DNA of 64,000 nt from CAZFHA01 sp964518595. Its GTDB lineage: Bacteria > Bacillota > Clostridia > Saccharofermentanales > Saccharofermentanaceae. Location of the stretch: the NCBI GenBank assembly GCA_964518595.1, contig CAZFHA010000008.1, positions 1 to 64,000 on the forward strand, read 5' to 3'. Positions 24,866-33,901 of this stretch are shown in pieces (positions within the stretch are counted from its first letter, which is position 1; every line of letters begins with the position of its first letter). The notes beneath the pieces were generated by a model. It saw nothing but the letters and a program-made list of their open reading frames with translations, ran no database searches and had not been told where the DNA came from. The position numbers and the translations under genes were made by a program.

Positions 24866-26974
24866 ATGGCTGGGACAATCAATGCGGCAGAAATTTTTGG
24901 GATCAATGTTTTTAGTGATGAAGTAATGAGACGGCGCTTGCCGAAAAATGTTTATCGAGAGCTAAAGCAGACAATTGAAGAAGGGGCAGAATTGCACCCG
25001 GAAGTTGCCGATATTGTGGCCGCTATTATGCGCGATTGGGCAGTAGAACGTGGGGCAACCCACTATACTCACTGGTTTCAACCTATGACTGGCATTACTG
25101 CAGAGAAACATGATGCTTTTTTGACAGTTACCTCCGAAGGCCGAGCCATCTTGGATTTTTCTGGAAAGGAACTTATTAAGGGAGAGCCGGATGCTTCTTC
25201 CTTCCCTTCCGGCGGCTTAAGGGCGACCTTTGAAGCCAGAGGTTACACCGCTTGGGACTGTACTTCACCGGCCTTTATTCGCGAAGATGCGGCTGGGGTT
25301 ACCTTGGTTATTCCTACCGCTTTTTGCTCTTACACTGGGGAAGCTCTGGATAAAAAGACTCCACTCTTACGTTCCATGGAGGCGATTAACCTTCAGGCTA
25401 TGCGTATTCTAAGGCTCTTTGGTAATAACACAGCTTCCCGAGTGATTGCCTCGGTGGGACCGGAACAGGAATACTTTTTGGTGGACAAGGCTCTCTACCA
25501 ACAACGGAAAGATTTGATTTTTACCGGTCGAACACTTTTTGGTGCGATGGCTCCAAAGGGGCAAGAGCTGGACGATCATTACTATGGCTCTATTAAGGAA
25601 CGAGTTGCGGCCTTTATGCGAGATGCCAATATTGAAATGTGGAAATTAGGCATACCTGCCAAAACCCAGCATAATGAGGCTGCTCCAGCACAGCATGAAA
25701 TCGCTCCATTCTATGGTACTACCAACATTGCCGCCGACCATAATCAATTGGTCATGGAGACCCTTAAGAAAGTGGCCGACCGTCATGACTTGGTATGTTT
25801 ACTCCATGAGAAGCCTTTTGCTGGGGTTAACGGTTCTGGTAAGCACAATAATTGGTCTATTGGTACCGATGATGGAATCAACTTATTTAACCCCGGCCAT
25901 CGTCCCCATGAAAACTTGCAATTCTTACTCTTTTTAGTGGCCGTGCTTCATGCAGTGGATGAGTATGCTCCGCTTCTGCGCTTTTCAGCAGCCAATGCCG
26001 GAAATGATCTGCGGTTGGGCGGACATGAAGCGCCCCCAGCGATCATCTCGGTCTTCTTGGGTGAGCAGCTAGACGATATTTTAGAGCAGATTGAAAATGG
26101 ACATCTGGATCATACCAAGGCAGGAGGGATGCTTGACATTGGCGTGGCCAGCTTACCTAACCTGAAACGCGATGCTACAGACAGAAATCGTACTTCGGCC
26201 TTTGCCTTTACAGGAAACAAGTTTGAGTTTCGTATGGTGCCCTCTTCCGGCTCTGTTTCTACACCCAACTACGTCCTCAATACAATAACAGCTGAAATTC
26301 TTTGCCGTTATGCGGATGAGTTGGAACGGGCTGATGATTTTCCCAAAGCTATTTGGACGCTTTTGCAGCGCAATGTAAAAGCTCATAAGCGGGTGGTATT
26401 TAACGGCAATGGTTATTCTGAGGAATGGCGGGAAGAGGCTGCTCGGCGTGGGCTGCCTAATATTGCTACTACAGTAGACAGCGTACCGGTTTTGTTAGAA
26501 AAAGAGACGGTGACCTTATTTGAAAAACATCATGTCCTTACACAGGCGGAGCTGTTCTCGCGGGCAGAGATGACCTACGAAAAGTACATTAAGACAATTA
26601 TGATTGAAGCCAGAACCATGATTGACATGACTACCAAGCAAGTTATTCCGGCGGTTTTACGTTACTGTGGTAGCCTAGCTAAAACCATTAATCAGATGAA
26701 AGAATGTGGAATTACTACTCCTGTACCGGAACAAATTCTGCAAAAGGTAACGGTACAGTTAACTTCACTTTATCGGGAATTGGAAGATCTTCAAGAAAAA
26801 ACCCAGTCCGTTGCCGCTATTGATAGCTCCTTAAGCGCAAAAGCAGGCGCTTGTCAAGAGGATTTGGTGAAAGCTATGGAGCGTCTGAGAGCACCGGCAG
26901 ATCAGCTGGAAATGCTGATAGATCAGGCTTTTTGGCCCTTCCCAACCTACGATGAGTTGATGTTTAAGATTTAA
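24866..26974 (+). CDS. glnN: Glutamine synthetase type III
   Basis: A 702-residue GSIII enzyme that condenses glutamate and ammonia with ATP. Its length, well beyond the ~450 residues of GSI, and its motifs identify the class. They include FPSGGLRATFEARGYTAWD, EQEYFLVDK and the ATP/metal region AKTQHNEAAPAQHEIAP (near 268). GVNGSGKHNNWS (near 324) and RFSAANAGNDLRLGGHEAPP (near 372) follow, then the C-terminal extension with KYIKTIMIEA. It is an oligomeric cytoplasmic enzyme, in many anaerobes the main or a nitrogen-regulated ammonia assimilator. It is transcribed alone from the promoter at 24735 through a structured leader. AAAGAGGAC precedes the ATG. Confidence 0.95.
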   Translation: MAGTINAAEIFGINVFSDEVMRRRLPKNVYRELKQTIEEGAELHPEVADIVAAIMRDWAVERGATHYTHWFQPMTGITAEKHDAFLTVTSEGRAILDFSGKELIKGEPDASSFPSGGLRATFEARGYTAWDCTSPAFIREDAAGVTLVIPTAFCSYTGEALDKKTPLLRSMEAINLQAMRILRLFGNNTASRVIASVGPEQEYFLVDKALYQQRKDLIFTGRTLFGAMAPKGQELDDHYYGSIKERVAAFMRDANIEMWKLGIPAKTQHNEAAPAQHEIAPFYGTTNIAADHNQLVMETLKKVADRHDLVCLLHEKPFAGVNGSGKHNNWSIGTDDGINLFNPGHRPHENLQFLLFLVAVLHAVDEYAPLLRFSAANAGNDLRLGGHEAPPAIISVFLGEQLDDILEQIENGHLDHTKAGGMLDIGVASLPNLKRDATDRNRTSAFAFTGNKFEFRMVPSSGSVSTPNYVLNTITAEILCRYADELERADDFPKAIWTLLQRNVKAHKRVVFNGNGYSEEWREEAARRGLPNIATTVDSVPVLLEKETVTLFEKHHVLTQAELFSRAEMTYEKYIKTIMIEARTMIDMTTKQVIPAVLRYCGSLAKTINQMKECGITTPVPEQILQKVTVQLTSLYRELEDLQEKTQSVAAIDSSLSAKAGACQEDLVKAMERLRAPADQLEMLIDQAFWPFPTYDELMFKI

Positions 26975-27095
26975 GCCCGGAAATAAAAGTCATTGTGCAC
27001 ACAAAATGCACATGAAATACTGGAATTTGACAATGGATGTTGTTCTCATTGCATAGTATAATATTTCTATTAGCTATACCAAGGAGGACGAATAC

Positions 27096-29177
27096 ATGAT
27101 CAATTATCCAGCTGATAAGATTCGCAATATCACTTTGCTGGGACATGGCGGATCCGGTAAGACAGCTTTAGCCGAGGCGATGCTGTTTAGTGCTAAGTCC
27201 ATTGACCGGATAGGCCGGGCGGCTGACGGCAATACTACGATGGATTTTGACCCTGAGGAAGTCAGGCGCAAGATATCCATCAACACGACTTTCGCCGCCT
27301 GTGAGTGGAAGGGTTCTAAGATGAACATCATTGACACTCCCGGCGATTTTGATTTTTTGGGTGAGACCATGGCCGGCATTCGTATCGCCGATAGTGCTAT
27401 TGTGATGATTAGTGCTAAAGGCGGTACTTCTGTGGGCTCGGAGAAGGCAGTTCGTCTTCTGAAGAAACGCAATGTTCCATTTTTGTTTTTTATGAACCGT
27501 ATGGATGAGCCCAACGCTGATTTTGAAGCTGTGGCTAATCGAATGCGTGAGAATTATGGTTCAGGTGTAATTCCTTTATCTCTGCCGATTATGGAAGGTG
27601 AGAAGATGACAGGAATTGTGGATGTCATGAACCGTCGGGCCTTTTCTATTGATGAGAAGTCTGGAGCTATGACGGAGATTTCTGTGCCTGAGAGCTTTAA
27701 TTCCAGAATTGACCAGCTTCAGGAGGCGGTTAATGAAGTTGTTGCAGAATGTGATGAAGAGCTTATGGAGAAGTATTTCGCCGGAGAGCCCTTCACTGAA
27801 GATGAATTCCGGAGGGGTGTGCATGCCGGATTTAGGGACGGTACACTACATCCAATTTATGTGGGCTCTGCATATCGTAATTGGGGCGTAGAATTTTTAC
27901 TTAACTGCTTGGCCAAGGATACTCCGGCAGCAGGAGAGAAAGAACCGGTAATCGGGGAGTCTCTTGAAGGCGAAGAGGTTACTGTGGCCTGTGACGAGAA
28001 AGACCCTCTGGCGGCTTTCGTCTTCAAGACCATTGCCGACCCCTTTGTAGGTCGTATTACCATGTTTCGGGTCTATTCTGGTGTACTTAAATCCAATAGC
28101 ACCATTTACAATGCGGCTAAGGATAAGGATGAACGGATTGGCAGTCTTTTCTATATGGTTGGCAAGAAGCAGATTCTTGCGGATCAGGTTGTGGCTGGTG
28201 ATATCGGAGCTGTGGCTAAGTTACTTATAACGCAGACTAATGATACTCTCTGTGACCGTTCAAGGCCGGTTCTTCTTCCCCAGATTAGTTTTCCTACTCC
28301 CTGTCTCTCCATGGCTGTTGTACCTAAAGTGAGAGGAGAAGAAGATAAGATTATGTCCGGTCTTGGTAAACTTTCTGATGAAGACCCGGTTTTTACCGTT
28401 ATTAACAACTCTGAAACCCGTCAACTGGTAATTTCCGGTTTAGGGGAACAGCAGATTTCGGTTTTACGCAGTAAGCTCAAGAGTAAGTTTAATGTGGATG
28501 CGGAATTAGAATCCCCTCGCGTTCCTTATCGAGAGGCTATTCGCAAGAAGGTGAAAGTTCAGGGCAAGCACAAGAAGCAATCCGGCGGACATGGTCAATA
28601 TGGTGATGTCTGGATTGAGTTTGAACCGGCTGATTCAGAAGCTTTGATTTTTGAAGAGAAGGTGTTTGGTGGTGCAGTGCCTAAGAATTTCTTTCCGGCT
28701 GTGGAGAAGGGACTACAGGAGGCTGTGAACCGGGGCGTGTTAGCCGGTTTTCCCGTGGTTAACTTGAAAGCTACTTTAGTGGATGGCTCTTACCACGATG
28801 TAGATTCATCAGAAATGGCCTTCAAGATTGCTGCCAGCTTAGCCTTTAAGAATGGTTTACCCCAAGCTTCTCCGGTATTACTAGAGCCTATCAGTGCTGT
28901 TGTAGTGCATGTCCCAGAAGAGAAGCAGGGTGATATTATGGGGGATATCAATAAACGTCGGGGACGGATAATGGGAATTGATTCGGATGAGGACGGTTCT
29001 ACCGTTACTTGTGAAGTTCCCACCGCAGAAATGGTGACCTATGCCACGGATCTTAAGTCAATGACCCAAGGTCGTGGTTGGTATACCATTAACCATGCCC
29101 GTTATGAACAAGCTCCTCCGGAAGTCTCCTCTAAAGTGATTGAAGAACGGAAGATTTTGTTAGCAGAAGAGAACTAA
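27096..29177 (+). CDS. Elongation factor G-like GTPase (EF-G paralogue)
   Basis: A 693-residue translational GTPase with all five EF-G domains. G1 is GHGGSGKTAL (residues 17-26) instead of the usual GHIDAGKTT, G3 is DTPGDFDF, G4 is NRMD, and SAYRNWGVEFLLN ends the G domain. Domain IV carries QSGGHGQYGDVWIEF and the tip loop YHDVDSSEMAF. These traits mark the EF-G2-like branch, not the main fusA product, and no rpsL/rpsG/tuf neighbours are present. Such paralogues are proposed to act in translocation, ribosome recycling or stress. A TTGACA (27027) and TATAAT (27057) are present but 24 nt apart. AAGGAGG precedes the ATG. Confidence 0.9.
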   Translation: MINYPADKIRNITLLGHGGSGKTALAEAMLFSAKSIDRIGRAADGNTTMDFDPEEVRRKISINTTFAACEWKGSKMNIIDTPGDFDFLGETMAGIRIADSAIVMISAKGGTSVGSEKAVRLLKKRNVPFLFFMNRMDEPNADFEAVANRMRENYGSGVIPLSLPIMEGEKMTGIVDVMNRRAFSIDEKSGAMTEISVPESFNSRIDQLQEAVNEVVAECDEELMEKYFAGEPFTEDEFRRGVHAGFRDGTLHPIYVGSAYRNWGVEFLLNCLAKDTPAAGEKEPVIGESLEGEEVTVACDEKDPLAAFVFKTIADPFVGRITMFRVYSGVLKSNSTIYNAAKDKDERIGSLFYMVGKKQILADQVVAGDIGAVAKLLITQTNDTLCDRSRPVLLPQISFPTPCLSMAVVPKVRGEEDKIMSGLGKLSDEDPVFTVINNSETRQLVISGLGEQQISVLRSKLKSKFNVDAELESPRVPYREAIRKKVKVQGKHKKQSGGHGQYGDVWIEFEPADSEALIFEEKVFGGAVPKNFFPAVEKGLQEAVNRGVLAGFPVVNLKATLVDGSYHDVDSSEMAFKIAASLAFKNGLPQASPVLLEPISAVVVHVPEEKQGDIMGDINKRRGRIMGIDSDEDGSTVTCEVPTAEMVTYATDLKSMTQGRGWYTINHARYEQAPPEVSSKVIEERKILLAEEN

Positions 29178-29201
29178 CCATAATTGAATTGATTTTATGA
29201 T

Positions 29202-29240
29202 ATACCGTGGGTAGTTTGAGACTATTCACGGTATTCTTTT
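29202..29240 (+). terminator. Terminator after the EF-G-like gene
   Basis: ATACCGTGGGTAGT (29202-29215) pairs with ACTATTCACGGTAT (29221-29234), 14 positions with G-T pairs, around TTGAG and followed by TCTTTT. Confidence 0.75.
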
Positions 29241-29282
29241 GGCAGGTAAAGAATTCTAAATGATAAGTGAGAAATTTTATAA

Positions 29283-30065
29283 ATGAAAAGAGGGCAACCA
29301 CTCAGAGAATATAGAATAGAAGGTGATTTTGAAGAGGAATATTTGCGGCAAGTGGCGGCTGTAAAAAATCTTCCTACTTTTTCTTTTCAAAGTCCGGTTA
29401 CATTTTTTGTCGGGGAAAACGGAACCGGTAAGTCAACTCTATTAGAGGCATTAGCTATTAAATCGGGTTTTAATGCTGAGGGAGGAACGCGAAATACGCT
29501 TTTCTCCACGAGAGCGAGTCACTCGACGCTACATAAAAATATTAGAATCGTGAAAGGCATCTCCTTTCCAAAAGATGGTTTTTTTCTGCGGGCAGAGAGT
29601 TTTTATAATGTAGCTACAGAGATTGATCGTTTAGACAAGATTACTTTGGGGGGAGAAATCGAAGACGAAGACAACAGCCCCCATAGCTTTATAGCACAAA
29701 ACTATGGCGGTAAGTCTTTACACCAACAGTCTCACGGAGAAAGCTTCTTGTCTTTGATCTTAAATCGGTTTCATAATGAAAGTCTGTTTTTCTTAGATGA
29801 ACCGGAAGCCGCTCTTTCAGTATCAAGACAAATGAGCTTGTTAGCCAGAGTGCACGACTTGGTTAAGGGCGGATGTCAATTTATTATTGCAACGCACTCC
29901 CCCATACTTATAGCCTACCCTAATGCGCAGATTATTTCCTTTTCGGAAGAGAGGGCAGAGCTTGTCTCCTATAAAGAGACTGAGCAATATAGTTTGACTA
30001 AAAGATTTCTGGATGATACCGAGCGAATGCTGAGCTATCTTTTAGAGGATGAATCTTCAACGTAA
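29283..30065 (+). CDS. AAA-type ATPase of the ABC/SMC-like fold
   Basis: A 260-residue predicted ATPase. Walker A is FVGENGTGKST (near residue 42). The signature-like stretch is QQSHGESFLSLI (near 147). Walker B is LFFLDEPEAALS (near 164), and the switch histidine is in IIATHSPIL (near 200). Compact single-domain proteins of this kind (AAA_21-like) are common in bacteria and often unassigned. Some belong to defence or nuclease systems with a partner gene. Here no partner follows, and the next gene converges 20 nt away. There is no good ribosome binding site. It is cytoplasmic with no membrane segment. Confidence 0.8.
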   Translation: MKRGQPLREYRIEGDFEEEYLRQVAAVKNLPTFSFQSPVTFFVGENGTGKSTLLEALAIKSGFNAEGGTRNTLFSTRASHSTLHKNIRIVKGISFPKDGFFLRAESFYNVATEIDRLDKITLGGEIEDEDNSPHSFIAQNYGGKSLHQQSHGESFLSLILNRFHNESLFFLDEPEAALSVSRQMSLLARVHDLVKGGCQFIIATHSPILIAYPNAQIISFSEERAELVSYKETEQYSLTKRFLDDTERMLSYLLEDESST

Positions 30066-30085
30066 AGCTTGTTGGCAGAAAAATA

Positions 30086-32380
30086 CTAATATAGACTATA
30101 CACAATTGTGTTAGAATCATCGGCCACTTGAACAGCTAATTTCAAATGTTTTTGAAAAAAACTTTCGTCAAAGGGGTTAGGACTGTCGTCTGGCAGTTTG
30201 TCCATGGTTCGCAATTCATTATCTACTAGGACATAGCTAATGTGATAGGTACGACAGAGCTGGCGAAATTTTTCGATGTCACCATTGGCTCCTGACAAAA
30301 GTTCTCTGTAGATTTCGGCGCGGCCTTCGGTATCGTGTCCGGCTGACCAGGCGTAGTAAGGATGCCCATAGAAACTAAATCGACCGGATAAGAAAAAGAC
30401 ATTCATGGAGTAGGGTGCGGTGAGAAATACCGAACCGTGCAAGGTGTTTTTCTCAATCCAGCTTACAAGTGCAGACTTAGTATTTAAGGTAATGGCGTTT
30501 CGGTTAATATTGGTATAAATAATCCATTCGCTAATACCTGTACTCATTAGTGCAAGTAAGAGTAAAATGGCTAAACTGCGTTTCAACCAATAGAAGAGCG
30601 AATAGGATTTTTTCGAAAAATTTGGCTTGTCCCAAGGGGTTGCTTCCGGATTATAGTCGCGATACTGAGCGACAGAAAGCTTTTGGGGCGCCGGTTTAGA
30701 GCGCCAAAGTCCCACCCAGAAAGCAGCTACAAAAATGGTGACTAAGATAAGACTAATTTGCACAAACTTATGATTGGCCGTGACATCGGCAGTTAAGGAG
30801 ACCACAAAAGCAAAGACTAAAGGCAGTAGAAAGGCGGCTAGAATCACTTTTCGGTAGGCGTTACGTTGGAAAAAGAGTAAAAATATAACAATAAGAGCGG
30901 ATATGCCCATAATATCCATAAAATAGAAAGGTAGATTCATGAAAAAAGGTGGTTCTACCAAGAATCCCCAATAAATACCGGGGGAAATTACTTCTTTCGC
31001 CCCACCGGAAAAGGCCGTGGTCTGAACAAAGGCGGAGGTGATTGCGACTCCGGCCAGCAGTAGATAGAATAAGCGATTTTCAGAAAAAACAGCCATAAAG
31101 GCTAGTATCAGAAGAGCGGCGATTAAAGCAGAGCCGTGGAAATAAGGGAAACAAATTGCTGTTAGTATGGCGAGGGATAGCAAAAAGAAGGGGCGTAGAG
31201 GGTCTTTTTTCAAGGGAAGCCATGCTTGACGACTGAAAAAAAAGAAGGTTAATTTATCAGAGGTCTTAGGAATCTTGTAGAGATGTACAAACATTCGCCG
31301 GAGATGGGGTAAAAATAAAAATACCAGTAAGAGGAGCAGACCTACGCCTAATAGCAGATGGCGCTGATTAGCATATACATTAATTGACCAAAGCCCCCAT
31401 TCATCCCGGGGTGTATCACCGATCCAACGTTGAGCTTCTAAAATCCCCTGAATTGCCGTGACGAGATTTGCACCGGGCTTTTGAGCCAGAGAAATAATCT
31501 GACTTATAATTGCCGTGGAACTACGAAACAAGACTAACACCGGAGCCAATAGGAAAATCAAACGTTGTCCAAAAAGTAGTAATCCTAAAACGCCCAAAAG
31601 ACAAAAGCAGCTGACCATAATTAGAATTGAAGGCAGATTAATAGCGAAGTCAATGGGTAGCCCTAGAGCTTGGAGGTTACCACAAATAAAGAAGAAGAGA
31701 AAGTGATAGCGGATGCCGTCGCCGGAAAAATGAGGGTATTGGGCGGGAAAGTTTCTGCCTACCGCAAAGGAGGATACCAGGGCTGTATGAGGGCCGAAAT
31801 CACTGAAAATGGAATAACCAGCATGTAAAGTGCCATTAGAAATGTAAAAACTGTAAAAGAACAGATAGGTAGCAGCTACAAAGAAAAAAATAAGACTCAG
31901 ACTATAGAAAATAGTCGCTTTTTTTGTAGAGGTATAAGCTAGAACTTTCAGGCTCTTTTTCGCAGTGGGAGGGAAGGGGCGAATAATGGCTTTCTTGGCT
32001 CTACCTTCATTAATGTCCTCTTCTTCCTCTGGAGGAATCCACTTAGGGTGAAGACGGCGGTAACGCTTTTGCCAAAAAAGAGAACCAAAATACAGGGCAA
32101 GACAAGCACTGATTATATTTACCGGATGCAATAGATTAATATTGGCGGGAATGTGGGAGTTCATTGCGCAGGCCAGTAAATAGGTGAAAAAGCTAACGCT
32201 AACTAATCCCACTAAGAATCCAGCAGGATAATAAAAAAGCTGCGGCGGAACTAAGGTGAGATTAATCTTTTTGTAAGCAATTCCCACAAAGAGACGCTGG
32301 GGGTCTGGTAATACCAGCCTCACTAACTGTAGCCCAAAGTAAAAGCAAATCAGAAGATATGCCAGTCCGAATATAAACAT
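30086..32380 (-). CDS. Large polytopic membrane protein, putative GT-C-type glycosyltransferase
   Basis: A 764-residue protein with roughly 13-15 hydrophobic helices over residues 1-640 and a C-terminal soluble domain of about 120 residues. Early in the first large outer loop is HAGYSIFSDFGPHTALVSSF, and then DGIRYHFLFFF. Acidic residues in the first loop and a soluble C-terminal tail are the plan of GT-C enzymes that use polyprenyl-phosphate sugars. The tail has SALVSWIEKNTLHGSVFLTAPY and YAWSAGHDTEGR. The gene directly before it in the operon encodes a polyprenyl-phosphate glycosyltransferase-like protein, which supports that reading. I cannot name the acceptor. AGGAGG precedes the ATG. Confidence 0.6.
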   Translation of the reverse strand: MFIFGLAYLLICFYFGLQLVRLVLPDPQRLFVGIAYKKINLTLVPPQLFYYPAGFLVGLVSVSFFTYLLACAMNSHIPANINLLHPVNIISACLALYFGSLFWQKRYRRLHPKWIPPEEEEDINEGRAKKAIIRPFPPTAKKSLKVLAYTSTKKATIFYSLSLIFFFVAATYLFFYSFYISNGTLHAGYSIFSDFGPHTALVSSFAVGRNFPAQYPHFSGDGIRYHFLFFFICGNLQALGLPIDFAINLPSILIMVSCFCLLGVLGLLLFGQRLIFLLAPVLVLFRSSTAIISQIISLAQKPGANLVTAIQGILEAQRWIGDTPRDEWGLWSINVYANQRHLLLGVGLLLLLVFLFLPHLRRMFVHLYKIPKTSDKLTFFFFSRQAWLPLKKDPLRPFFLLSLAILTAICFPYFHGSALIAALLILAFMAVFSENRLFYLLLAGVAITSAFVQTTAFSGGAKEVISPGIYWGFLVEPPFFMNLPFYFMDIMGISALIVIFLLFFQRNAYRKVILAAFLLPLVFAFVVSLTADVTANHKFVQISLILVTIFVAAFWVGLWRSKPAPQKLSVAQYRDYNPEATPWDKPNFSKKSYSLFYWLKRSLAILLLLALMSTGISEWIIYTNINRNAITLNTKSALVSWIEKNTLHGSVFLTAPYSMNVFFLSGRFSFYGHPYYAWSAGHDTEGRAEIYRELLSGANGDIEKFRQLCRTYHISYVLVDNELRTMDKLPDDSPNPFDESFFQKHLKLAVQVADDSNTIVYSLY

Positions 32381-32391
32381 CCGAATGCCTC

Positions 32392-33318
32392 CTACTTATC
32401 TTGGGTATCTTCGGAGATTATATAGCGAGGGCGATTTTTAACTTCCTCGAAGATGCGGGCAATGTAGGTACCAATTAAGCCTAAGCTAATCATAATACAG
32501 GCTCCGATAATTAACTCCACTACGATAATTGTGGTGAAACCATTGGCAGCGGCACCGGTAAAGAAATTAACCAAGGTTTGAATCAGAAGAATAAAGGCTC
32601 CTACTAGAAATAATAGGCCAATAGTGGTAATCAGCTGTAGGGGCATGGCAGAAAAAGAGGTAATGGCATTAGTGGAAAGGCGCATGAGTTGTCGAAAGGA
32701 CCAACGGGATTGGCCGGTTTGGCGGTCAGCCACTTCAAATTCGAAGGTGACTCGATTGAAACCTAACCAGGCGGATAGGCCGCGGAAAAAGGTATTGTGT
32801 TCCGAGAACTGGCGCCATTTTAAAACTACTTTCCGGTCTAAAAGTTTAAAGTCGGAAGCATTAGCCAGTTTATAACCGGAGACCTTATGGAAGAGGCCAT
32901 AAAAAACAGTAGCGTTTAGACGACTACCTAAGCTCTCTTTGCCCCGAGAACTCTTGACACCTTCAACGATATCATAGCCTCCGTCTTTCCATAAACGTAG
33001 CATTTCCGGTATAAATTCTGGCGGATGCTGTAAATCACCGTCCATTAATATCACTGCATCTGCATCAGCTTGATCAAGTCCGGCACAGATCGCCGCTTCC
33101 TTACCAAAGTTGCGTGACAGCTTAAGCCCACGCACATGTTTCGGATTGTCTGCTGCGGCTTTGGCAATGGCTGCCCAAGTTCCGTCTTTAGAACCATCGT
33201 CAACCAATAGCAGGTAGTATTCAATCGAGAGAGGATCAATAATTTCCCGCAAACGAGTCACGGTAAGGGGGATTTGTTTCTCTTCATTATAGAAAGGCAT
33301 AAGGATTATCAGTTGCAT
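32392..33318 (-). CDS. Family 2 glycosyltransferase, polyprenyl-phosphate sugar synthase type
   Basis: A 308-residue protein of the DPM1/GtrB/YkcC group. The GT-A domain has MPFYNEEKQIPLTV, LLVDDGSKDGTW (near 38), FGKEAAICAGLDQADADAVILMD and the metal-binding DGDLQHPPE (near 93-101). The region ADRQTGQSRWSFRQL (near 195) precedes two C-terminal helices (about 227-250 and 262-287). These enzymes transfer a hexose from a nucleotide sugar to undecaprenyl phosphate on the cytoplasmic face. The membrane protein encoded 11 nt downstream could use that product. The ribosome binding site is weak (GGCTGG). Confidence 0.88.
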   Translation of the reverse strand: MQLIILMPFYNEEKQIPLTVTRLREIIDPLSIEYYLLLVDDGSKDGTWAAIAKAAADNPKHVRGLKLSRNFGKEAAICAGLDQADADAVILMDGDLQHPPEFIPEMLRLWKDGGYDIVEGVKSSRGKESLGSRLNATVFYGLFHKVSGYKLANASDFKLLDRKVVLKWRQFSEHNTFFRGLSAWLGFNRVTFEFEVADRQTGQSRWSFRQLMRLSTNAITSFSAMPLQLITTIGLLFLVGAFILLIQTLVNFFTGAAANGFTTIIVVELIIGACIMISLGLIGTYIARIFEEVKNRPRYIISEDTQDK

Positions 33319-33427
33319 AAGCCAGCCGTCGCTTTCTTCAGAAAGTATTCACATTTATCTTACCATATTTTCCCGCTAAAAGCTGTGGCAGAAGTGAGCT
33401 TTTTTCACAAAGCAAGGCCAAAGATGT

Positions 33428-33622
33428 TTGACAAATTTTAAACTAGGTCGCAAAATAGAGAAGGCGGTTTAACCGTTATTTTCTGACAAAAAAGCAGCTC
33501 GGGCTCCTAATTTGGAAGAGAGGTAATCAGGATTTTTGGCCGATAATCCTTTTCGGCTTTTCGTGTTGCGTCTTTTCTTTGGAGGAAAAGGACGCTTTTT
33601 ATTTGTTACCAAGGAGGAAGTT
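33428..33622 (+). promoter_or_regulatory. Promoter and leader of the TM1266/hydG operon
   Basis: TTGACA (33428-33433), a 17-nt spacer and CAAAAT (33451-33456) could start a ~160-nt leader. GCGTC at 33568-33572 plus TTTTC pairs with GAAAAGGACGC (33585-33595, one bulge). TTTTTATTT follows, making a terminator that ends about 10 nt before the AAGGAGG ribosome binding site. Earlier segments of the leader (AATCAGGATT and GATAATCC) could compete with it. An attenuator is suggested; the signal is unknown. The remaining ~110 nt back to the divergent glycosyltransferase gene show nothing convincing. Confidence 0.45.
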
Positions 33623-33901
33623 ATGAAAAGAATTGCGGTAGTCTCGGCAATCTTAGAGCAACCGTCACTTTGTCAGCAGCTATTTAATGATACGGTTTCC
33701 GAATTTCAAGGGCTGGTTAAGGGGCGCATGGGCATTCCTTTTACGGAAGTGCCGGTAGCAGTAGTTAGCCTTACTTTGGTAGGGGAACTGGATGAAATTA
33801 ATCGGTTAACCGGTGCTTTGGGACGAATTAATGGCGTTACGGCCAAGACAGCCATTGGCAAAACTACAATTCCTAGGGAAGAGAAAGAGGATGTCTTATG
33901 A
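33623..33901 (+). CDS. TM1266-type iron-only hydrogenase system regulator
   Basis: A 92-residue protein starting at the ATG at 33623, which follows AAGGAGG by 5 nt. The open frame upstream covers the terminator hairpin and is not coding. MKRIAVVSAILE, then FQGLVKGRMGIPF and VVSLTLVGELDEINRLTGALGRINGVTAKTAIGK match the TM1266 family, an ACT/NikR-C-like alpha-beta fold without its own DNA-binding domain. Family genes occur with the HydEFG maturases. Here it overlaps the hydG start by 4 nt, which agrees well. Confidence 0.82.
   Translation: MKRIAVVSAILEQPSLCQQLFNDTVSEFQGLVKGRMGIPFTEVPVAVVSLTLVGELDEINRLTGALGRINGVTAKTAIGKTTIPREEKEDVL

Noticed and set aside
27104..27514. 136-codon minus-strand frame over the EF-G-like gene
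   Set aside because: Shadow of strongly conserved GTPase codons on the plus strand.
33378..33405. AAAAGCT/AGCTTTT hairpin with T run before hydG
   Set aside because: Only 7 bp with a 12-nt loop and nothing transcribed into it from the left on the plus strand; too weak to call.
33536..33622. N-terminal extension of the TM1266-type protein
   Set aside because: The extension would be translated from the terminator hairpin and its T run, and the ATG at 33623 has an ideal ribosome binding site.
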